The position numbers and the translations under genes were made by a program. The notes beneath the pieces were generated by a model. That model made no database searches and was not told the DNA's origin. It saw only the letters and a list, made by a program, of their open reading frames with translations. Below are positions 57,301-64,000 of a stretch of DNA of 64,000 bases, one piece after another (position 1 is the stretch's first letter; every line of letters starts with the position of its first letter). Origin of the DNA: Lucinisca nassula (taxonomy: Eukaryota > Mollusca > Bivalvia > Lucinida > Lucinidae); contig OY757026.1 in NCBI GenBank assembly GCA_963580285.1, forward strand, positions 63,427,396 through 63,491,395, written 5' to 3'.

Positions 57301-60300
57301 GGTAAGTAGGATAAGTAAACTAAGTAACCTGAGTAGAATTTTAAGTATCATAAGTAAGGTAAGTTACTGCTCTACCAGCAAAGCTACCAATACCAAAGTA
57401 AGTTGAGTAAGCTAAGTAAACTAAGTTGGCGACCTTGTCACTCCGAACAATGTAGACTATGGCCAGTAGGATAAGTAAACTAAGTAACCTAAGTAGAATT
57501 CTAAGTAACGTAAGTTAGGTAAGTAACTGTCATACTAGCTATACCACCCTTACCACAGTAAGTTAAGTAAGCTAAGTAAACTAAGTAAACGGCGAAGTCT
57601 GTACCGAAGAGGATGAGTAGGGTAAGTAGGATAAGTAAACTAAGTCAACTGAGTAGAATTCTAAGTAACATAAGTAAGGTTAGTAACTACTCCATTAGTC
57701 GCTCTACCCATACCGGAGTAATTTAAGTAAACTAAGTACGCGGCGAAGTCTGTACTGGAGAGGATGAGTAGGGTAAGTAGGATAAGTAAACTAAGTAACC
57801 TAAGTTGAATTCTAAGCAACATAAGTAAGGTAAGTAACTACTCCACCAGCTACGCTACCCATACCAGAGTAAGTTAAGTAAGCTAAGTAAACTAAGTAAT
57901 CGGCGAAGTCTGTCCCCTCGAGGATGAGTAGGGTAAGTAGGATAAGTAAACTAAGTAACCTGAGTAGAATTTTAAGTATCATAAGTAAGGTAAGTTACTG
58001 CTCTACCAGCAAAGCTACCAATACCACAGTAAGTTGAGTAAGCTAAGTAAACTAAGCTGGCGACCTTGTCACTCCGAACAATGTAGACTATGGCCAGTAG
58101 GATAAGTAAACTAAGTAACCTAAGTAGAATTCTAAGTAACGTAAGTTAGGAAAGTAACTGTCATACTAGCTATACCACCCTTACCACAGTAAGTTAAGTA
58201 CGCTAAGTAAACCAAGTAAACGGCGAAGTCTGTACCGAAGAGGATGAGTAGGGTAAGTAGGATAAGTAAACTAAGTAGAATTATAAGTAACATAAGTAAG
58301 GTAAGTAACTACTCCATTAGTCGCTCTACCCATACCGGAGTAATTTAAGTAAACTAAGTACGTGGCGAAGTCTGTACTGGAGAGGATGAGTAGGGTAAGT
58401 AGGATAAGTAAACTAAGTAACCTAAGTTGAATTCTAAGCAACATAAGTAAGGTAAGTAACTACTCCACCAGCTAGGCTACCCATACCAGAGTAAGTTAAG
58501 TAAGCTAAGTAAACTAACTAATCGGCGAAGTCTGTCCCATCGAGGATGAGTAGGGTAAGTAGGATAAGTAAACTAAGTAACCTGAGTAGAATTCTAAGTA
58601 TCATAAGTAAGGTAAGTTACTGCTCTACCAGCAAAGCTACCAATACCAAAGTAAGTTGAGTAAGCTAAGTAAACTAAGTTGGCGACCTTGTCACTCCGAA
58701 CAATGTAGACTATGGCCAGTAGGATAAGTAAACTAAGTAACCTAAGTAGAATTCTAAGTAACGTAAGTTAGGTAAGTAACTGTCATACTAGCTATACCAC
58801 CCTTACCACAGTAAGTTAAGTAAGCTAAGTAAACTAAGTAAACGGCGAAGTCTGTACCGAAGAGGATGAGTAGGGTAAGTAGGATAAGTAAACTAAGTAA
58901 ACTGAGTAGAATTCTAAGTAACATAAGTAAGGTAAGTAACTACTCCATTAGTCGCTCTACCCATACTGGAGTAATTTAAGTAAACTAAGTATGCGGCGAA
59001 GTCTGTACTGGAGAGGATGAGTAGGGTAAGTAGGATAAGTAAACTAAGTAACCTGAGTAGAATTCTAGGCATCTTAAGTAAGGTAAGTTACTGCTCTACC
59101 AGCAAAGCTACCAATACCTAAGGAAGTTGAGTAAGCTAAGTAAACTAAGTTGGCAACCTTGTCATTCCGAACAATGTAGACTATGGTCAGTCGGATAAGT
59201 AACCTAAGTAGAATTCTAAGCAACGTAAGTAAGGTAAGTAACTGCCATACTAGCTATACCACCCATACCACAGTAAGTTAAGTAAGCTAAGTAAACTAAG
59301 TTAACGGCGTTGTCTGTACTGAAGAGGATGAGTAGGGTAAGTAGGATAAGTAAACTAAGTAGAATTCTAAGTAACATAAGTAAGGTAAGTAACTACTCCA
59401 TTAGCCGCTCTAGTCATACCGGAGTAAGTTAAGTAAACTAAGTAAGCGGCGAAGTCTGTACTGAAGAGGATGAGAAGGGTAAGTAGGATAAGTTATCTAA
59501 GTAACCTGAGTAGAATTCTAAGTAACATAAGTAAGGTAAGTTACTGCTCTTCCAGGAACGCTACCAATACCAAAGTAAGTTGAGTAAGCTAAGTAAACTA
59601 AATTGGCGACCTTGTCACCCCGAACAGTGATGAGTAAGGTAAGTAGGATAAGTTAACTAAGTAACCTGAGTAGAATTCTAAGTAACATAAGTAAGGTAAA
59701 CTACTGCTCTTCCAGGAACGCTACCAATACCAAAGTAAGTTGAGTAAGTTAAGTAAACTAAGTTGGCGACCTATTCACCCCGAACAGTGATGAGTAGGGT
59801 AAGTAGGATAAGTTAACTAAGTAACCTAAGTAGAATTCTAAGTAACGTAAGGTAAGTAACTGTCATACTAGCTATACCACCCTTACCACAGTAAGTTAAG
59901 TAATCTAAGTAAACTAAGTAAGCGGCATAGTCTGTCCAGACGCGGATCAGTAGGGTAAGTAGGATAAGTAAACTAAGTAGAATTCTAAGTGGGGTAAGTA
60001 ACTACTCCACTATACCATACCATAGTAACTTAAGAAAGCCAAGTAAACTAAGTAAGCAGCAAAGTCTGTACCGAAGAGGATGAGTAGGGTAAGAAGGATA
60101 AGTAAACTAAGTAACCTGAGTAGAATTCTAAGTAACAACCTTATCCCAGTAAGTAAGGTAAGTAACTACTCCACTAGCCACTCTGCCCAGACCAGAGTAA
60201 GTTAAGTAAAATAAGTAACATAAGTTACTAAACTAAGTAAGCGGCAAAGTCTGTCCCAACGAGGATCAGGAGGTTAAGAAGGATAAGTAAGCTAAGTATC

Positions 60301-61135
60301 CTAAGTAGAATTGTAAGTAACATAGGTATGGTAAGTAACTACTCCATTTGCCACTCTACCCATACCAGAGTTTTAGTTAAGTAAGCAAAATAAACTAAGT
60401 AAGCGGCCAAGTCTGTCCCATAGAGGATGAGTAGGGTAAGTAAACTAAGTAACCTAAGTAGAATTCTAAGTAACGTAAGTAATGTAAGTAACTACTCCAT
60501 TAGCCACTCTACCCATACCAGAGTAAGTTGAGTAAGTTAAGGAAACTAAGTAAGCCGCGAAGTCTGTATTGTAGAGGATGAGTAGGGTGAGTAGGTTAAG
60601 TAAGCTAAGTAACCTAAGTAGAATTCTAAGTAACGTAAGTTAGATAAGTAACTGTCCTACTACCTATACCACCCTTACCACAGTGAGTGGTATAGGTCTG
60701 TATTGTACAGGATGTGTAGGGTAAGTAGGATAAGCAAACTATTTAACCTGAGTAGAATTCTAAGTAACATAAGTAAGGTAAGTAACTGTCCTACCAGCTA
60801 ACACCCTTATCACAGTAATGTAAGTAAGCTAAGTAAACTAAGTAAGCGGCAAAGTCTGTCCCATAGAGGATGAGTAGAGTAATTAGGATAAGTAAACTAA
60901 GTAACGTAAGTAGATTTCTAAGTAACGTAAGTAACCACTCCATTAGCCACTCTACCCATACCAGAGAAAGTTAAGTAAACTAAGTAAGCCGCGAAGTCTG
61001 TACTGAAGAGGATGAGTAGGGTAAGTAGGATAAGTAAACTGAGTAACCTGAGTAGAATTCTAAGTAACATAAGTAAGGTAAGTTACTGCTCTACCAGCAA
61101 CACTACCTATACTAAGTAAACTAAGAAAGTGGCAA
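54380..61135. repeat. 6.7-kb TAAGTA satellite
   Basis: The basic step is TAAGTANNN, repeated every 9 bp with 12-bp exceptions at GAATTC. Runs of steps plus a less repetitive stretch (for example GCGGCGAAGTCTGTAC, GAGGATGAGTAGGG) make units of about 140-170 bp, some 40 of them. A variant unit with GCAAAGCTACCAATACC and GACCTTGTCACTCCG recurs about every 620-630 bp between 56.7 and 58.7 kb, giving a higher-order repeat. The first 250 bp include inverted stretches (TACTTACTTTACTTAG near 54388). Units are most alike in 55.6-59.0 kb and decay at both edges. Minus frames give Leu-rich translations (LLRLLSLLILL), which are not genes. Confidence 0.95.
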
Positions 61136-61144
61136 AGTTAGCCC

Positions 61145-61440
61145 ATTCACGCCACACCCTGGCTCCCGCCTATAGAGGCTTGAAGAAATATATGGGCTGC
61201 ATGATGCTTCCACGCAGAGCTGATTCTGGCCTGCACATTTACAGGATCTAAGCCTGTCCAAGAGCTGCGGTGCGAGGCGGACCGCCCATGCTAATAAACC
61301 TTATTGGTTTCATTGGGCAGCAGGGCTTGAGATGTCATTTTCGGGTAAAAGTCCCACAAAATTGGAAGCAACGTCTCCAAAATGACCTTTACAGTGTTGA
61401 CGGGGACGTTAAACCTCAGATCAAACAAAAACAAACACAA
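61145..61440 (+). mobile_element. SINE-like family A, copy 6
   Basis: Full-length sense copy: GCCTATAGAGGCTTGAAG, TGCATGATGCTTCCACGCAG, AACCTTATTGGTTTCATTGG, ending GTTGACGGGGACGTTAAAC and a (CAAA)n-like tail (ATCAAACAAAAACAAACAC). It borders the right edge of the satellite. Confidence 0.8.
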
Positions 61441-61547
61441 CAAGCCACACCCATTTCTGTCTATCAACCAATTAAATTACTTGATATAATGTATTGCTAC
61501 AAATTCATACAATACAAAACCGAATGTCAAGCTGGTGGCACTCTTAA

Positions 61548-62065
61548 GTTGCCATAGCAACAAAACTAAAAGGCCAAATTTCATAAAAAACACAGAACCT
61601 GTAAAGGCAAATATGGTGAATATTTTCATTAAGTCTCTGCCTCCTAGAGCATATGGTTTGTGAGGAGATGATTTTTTAAGTATTTTTTTCTATTTTTTTG
61701 CATTTTGGTTTCCATGGCAACCAATAAAAATGAGCAGTAGGCCTAAAATCATATGGCAGATAGAGGATTGCCTAAGGAACATTTCTATGAAAGTTTTGTC
61801 AAAATATCTGCAGAGGCTTGGCAGTAAATGCCATTTTCCAATTTTCTCCATTATAAGTCTATGGAAACTCAAAGTTGCCATAGCAACCAAACTAATGAGC
61901 CGATTTTCATAAAAAAACACAAACTTTCAATCCCCCAGCCCAAGGATGTTACAGATAAAATTTGGGCCCAATTGGCCCAGTGGCTTGAGAGGAGATGTCG
62001 TTTGAAAGTGTTGACGGACGCAGACGACGACGGACAACTGCCTATCCTATAAGCTAAAAAGAGCG
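61548..62065 (-). mobile_element. Array element E13 with X-box-like units
   Basis: Three units of about 163 bp each start with GTTGCCATAGCAAC or a variant (61548-61561, 61708-61721, 61874-61887). GACGGACGCAGACGACGACGG at about 62013 is the reversed run of a minus-oriented member. Neither a start hairpin nor a 3' terminus is evident. Confidence 0.55.
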
Positions 62066-62389
62066 ATAGACGAGAGTTTTCTCCCCTGTTAGTATATAAC
62101 CAAGTGATATGGCCATCAGCTGGAGACAATCTGCGCAGACAGCTACAACGGAATTTTGTTTCCCTGGGGTTTGCAGGTGGCAGTAACATGGTAGTTGTCA
62201 GCTGGGTCTGCAGAGCACAGGACAATTGGTAACCTCTTTGGAATAGCAAAATCAACTGTTTGCACCTCGCGAACACAGGGAATAAAATATAGACAAGAAA
62301 ATATTATTTCATATTTTATTTCTATTTAAGAGTGTTCATCTAAATATTAAATTAACATTTTAAAATGTTTGACTTCATAAAACCAGTGC
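62066..62389. other. Intergenic, nothing recognised
   Basis: No ORF, tandem unit or inverted repeat could be supported here. Confidence 0.4.
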
Positions 62390-63148
62390 CATCACCTCAG
62401 CTGAAACAAGAACTACAAAGGGAAATAACTCTAAAAGGCCTGACCCCTTGGCCCTTATTTTCTTTCCCACAATACAACTAGTCATACTGATCATGTTTGC
62501 AAAATTTCAAGTTTCTATGTACAGTAGTTATTGAGAAATCTGACACAAAATAAAAATATACACTATTAAACAGCAAGAACTACAAAGGGAAATAACTCTA
62601 AAAGGGCTGACCCCTTGGCCCTTATTTTCTTTCCCACAATACAAGTAGTCATACTGATCATGTGTGCAAAATTTCAAGTTTCTATATGAAGCAGTTCCTG
62701 AGATATCTTTGACACAAAATAATTGTTTATGGACACACAGACAGACAGACGGAAAAGACAAAAACTATATAACTCTAAAAGGCCTGACCCCTTGGCCCTT
62801 ATTTTCTTTCCCACAATACAACTAGTCATACTGATCATGTTTGCAAAATTTCAAGTTTCTATGTACAGTAGTTATTGAGAAATCTTTGACACAAAATAAA
62901 AATATACACCATTAAACAGCAAGAACTACAAAGGGAAATAACTCTAAAAGGCCTGACCCCTTGGCCCTTATTTTCTTTCCCACAATACAAGTAGTCATAC
63001 TGATCATGTGTGCAAAATTTCAAGTTTCCATGTGAAGCAGTTCCTGAGATATCTTTGACACAATATAATTGTTTACGGACAGACAGACAGACGGAAAAGA
63101 CAAAAACTTAAATATACCCCCATTGCATACTTCGTATGCCGGGGGTAT
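62390..63148 (-). mobile_element. Array element E14
   Basis: The minus-strand start hairpin is at 63114-63148 (ATACCCCCATTGCATAC with GTATGCCGGGGGTAT). ACGGACAGACAGACAGACGG lies just inside. Four units of about 170 bp form two AB pairs of 343 bp (landmark AGGCCTGACCCCTTGGCCC at 62436 and 62779). A and B differ in the block after TTTCAAGTTTC. One pair ends with GACAGACAGACGG itself, so the two pairs look like a duplication of the 5' part. Confidence 0.7.
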
Positions 63149-63480
63149 AATTATGAACATAGGCATGGTCAACTACTGATAAGGCAGTACTATACCTTGT
63201 ACCAAGAGACTATAAAAACTTGTGGGGCTAAGTAGTATGTTTATAATTAGATTTCCAGCAATTAATTAACCCATATATGACAATGGAATCTCCCACCTAA
63301 TAAGTCTGGAAGTGGTCGATGGTTTCAGGTTTGTTTTGTTTGGGGAGAATTTTGCTTAATTGTATGTATTTTCAGCAAACTGTGTGGGATCAGATCAGAT
63401 GCTGCGTTTTGTGGCATCTGATTTCCCAATGTCCCATAAAGGGCTGCTATGCATGTGTAAAATTCATATGGTATGGTCAC
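63149..63480. other. Intergenic with an M2-like hairpin
   Basis: CAGATCAGATGCTGCG and TGGCATCTGATTTCCC near 63391-63424 form a hairpin like those of MITE family M2. Otherwise no feature is supported. Confidence 0.4.
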
Positions 63481-63695
63481 TTAACCCTTAATTTTCTGAA
63501 TATTCATTTAAGACACACCCATTTCTGTCTATCAACAAATCAAATTACGTGATGTAATTTAATGCTGCCAATTCATGCACTGAAAGCCAACAGTGTAGAT
63601 CCTGATCAGATGTCTTCTTCAGAAGAAGCCATGTGATCTGGATCTACACTGTTTGCAAAGATAGGGGTTGTCGTGAACAGCAAGATAAGGGTTAA
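63481..63695. mobile_element. Foldback MITE family M3, copy 2
   Basis: The ends TTAACCCTTA (63481-63490) and TAAGGGTTAA (63686-63695) are perfect inverted repeats. The centre CAGTGTAGATCCTGATCA pairs with the reverse of GATCTGGATCTACACTG. The TTCTTCAGAAGAAG centre is shared with copy 1. No transposase is present. Confidence 0.8.
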
Positions 63696-63705
63696 CATCA
63701 AACAT

Positions 63706-64000
63706 GAGGGCCATAATGGCCCTGGATCGCTCACCTGATCCATTGTGTAACAAGTTGGCCTGAGTATACGAGGACTGTTCAAATACGAATGCAAGTAGAA
63801 CGTTTTCTGCAAATAAATATCACAGCTTAGAAAAACATTTTACCTGTTCACTTTAGCCATGTATATCGTTCGAGAAACACTGTCTACTTTTGTATACTAA
63901 TACAAAACATGGTTGGAAGAAGGTCAGAGTATGCTTGAAATACGGTCCTATATTAAGAATAGTTGTATTCTTGGTATACGGTGCAAAGACATTTTTGATG
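63706..64000 (-). mobile_element. 3' terminus of an E8-type element (minus), rest not recognised
   Basis: On the minus strand CAATGGATCAGGTGAGCG, then the hairpin AGGGCCATTATGGCCCT, reproduces the E8 and E9 ends. It ends near 63708 with CTCATGTT in place of CTCTTGT. No 166-bp units follow within the window, so either only the end is left or the array lies beyond 64000. Confidence 0.6.

Noticed and set aside
54380..61135. Leucine-rich minus-strand open frames over the satellite, resembling membrane proteins
   Set aside because: They follow from a 9-bp step that lacks stops in that frame. They have no start context, no splice support and the same triplet pattern throughout.

Overview
The window is eukaryotic nuclear DNA, dominated by transposable elements and tandem arrays, with only one visible piece of host gene. 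The best guess is a lophotrochozoan, most likely a bivalve mollusc. The reasons are the SINEs ending in a GACGTTAAAC-type tail, the long arrays that open with GTCCGTCC-type runs, an animal Helentron with a C-terminal endonuclease, and a thrombospondin type 1 exon with normal GT/AG splice sites. There is no operon structure and no prokaryotic gene. A short run of Ns (43388-43410) marks an assembly gap.

Layout. 1-3.7 kb: SINEs, a tetranucleotide repeat and foldbacks. 3.8-11.7 kb: three array elements inserted one inside another. 11.8-19.3 kb: two related 166-bp-unit array elements joined end to start. 19.3-24.6 kb: SINEs, one further array element and old retroelement tails. 24.6-33.8 kb: the coding core of a Helentron (cysteine protease, DUF6570, HUH Rep, Pif1-type helicase, apurinic-type endonuclease), broken by an antisense reverse-transcriptase insertion and two single-base homopolymer shifts. 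34-41.2 kb: MITEs, an array element carrying another retroelement tail, and a concatemer of two array units. 41.2-47.4 kb: minus-strand array elements, one carrying a 2.1-kb transposon with TTAA target duplication. 47.4-51.7 kb: two phase-compatible exons of a plus-strand thrombospondin-repeat gene, separated by MITEs, SINEs and an array of palindromes. 51.8-54.4 kb: another array, a MITE and a textbook tRNA-SINE with 14-bp target duplication. 54.4-61.1 kb: a 6.7-kb satellite built from 9-bp TAAGTANNN steps. 61.1-64 kb: a SINE, two more array elements, a MITE and one more element end.

The main discovery candidate is a class of elements whose sequences differ but whose plan is shared. In the better preserved members a C-rich hairpin starts right after a T run, followed by a run of GTCCG/GTCTG repeats, a long array of 120-330-bp units, a G-rich box complementary to the start, a short terminal hairpin, and CTAGTT or CTTGTT. 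Two nested insertions show that they enter between two Ts without target duplication, as Helentrons do. One 5' end (14674) and one 3' end (37450) of this type bracket the Helentron coding core, so the core may be, or be related to, the machine that moves the arrays. Several arrays also carry regulatory-looking motifs in each unit: nuclear-receptor half-sites, RFX X-box palindromes and 5' splice-site consensus.

All calls are by eye; no alignment, HMM or fold was computed.
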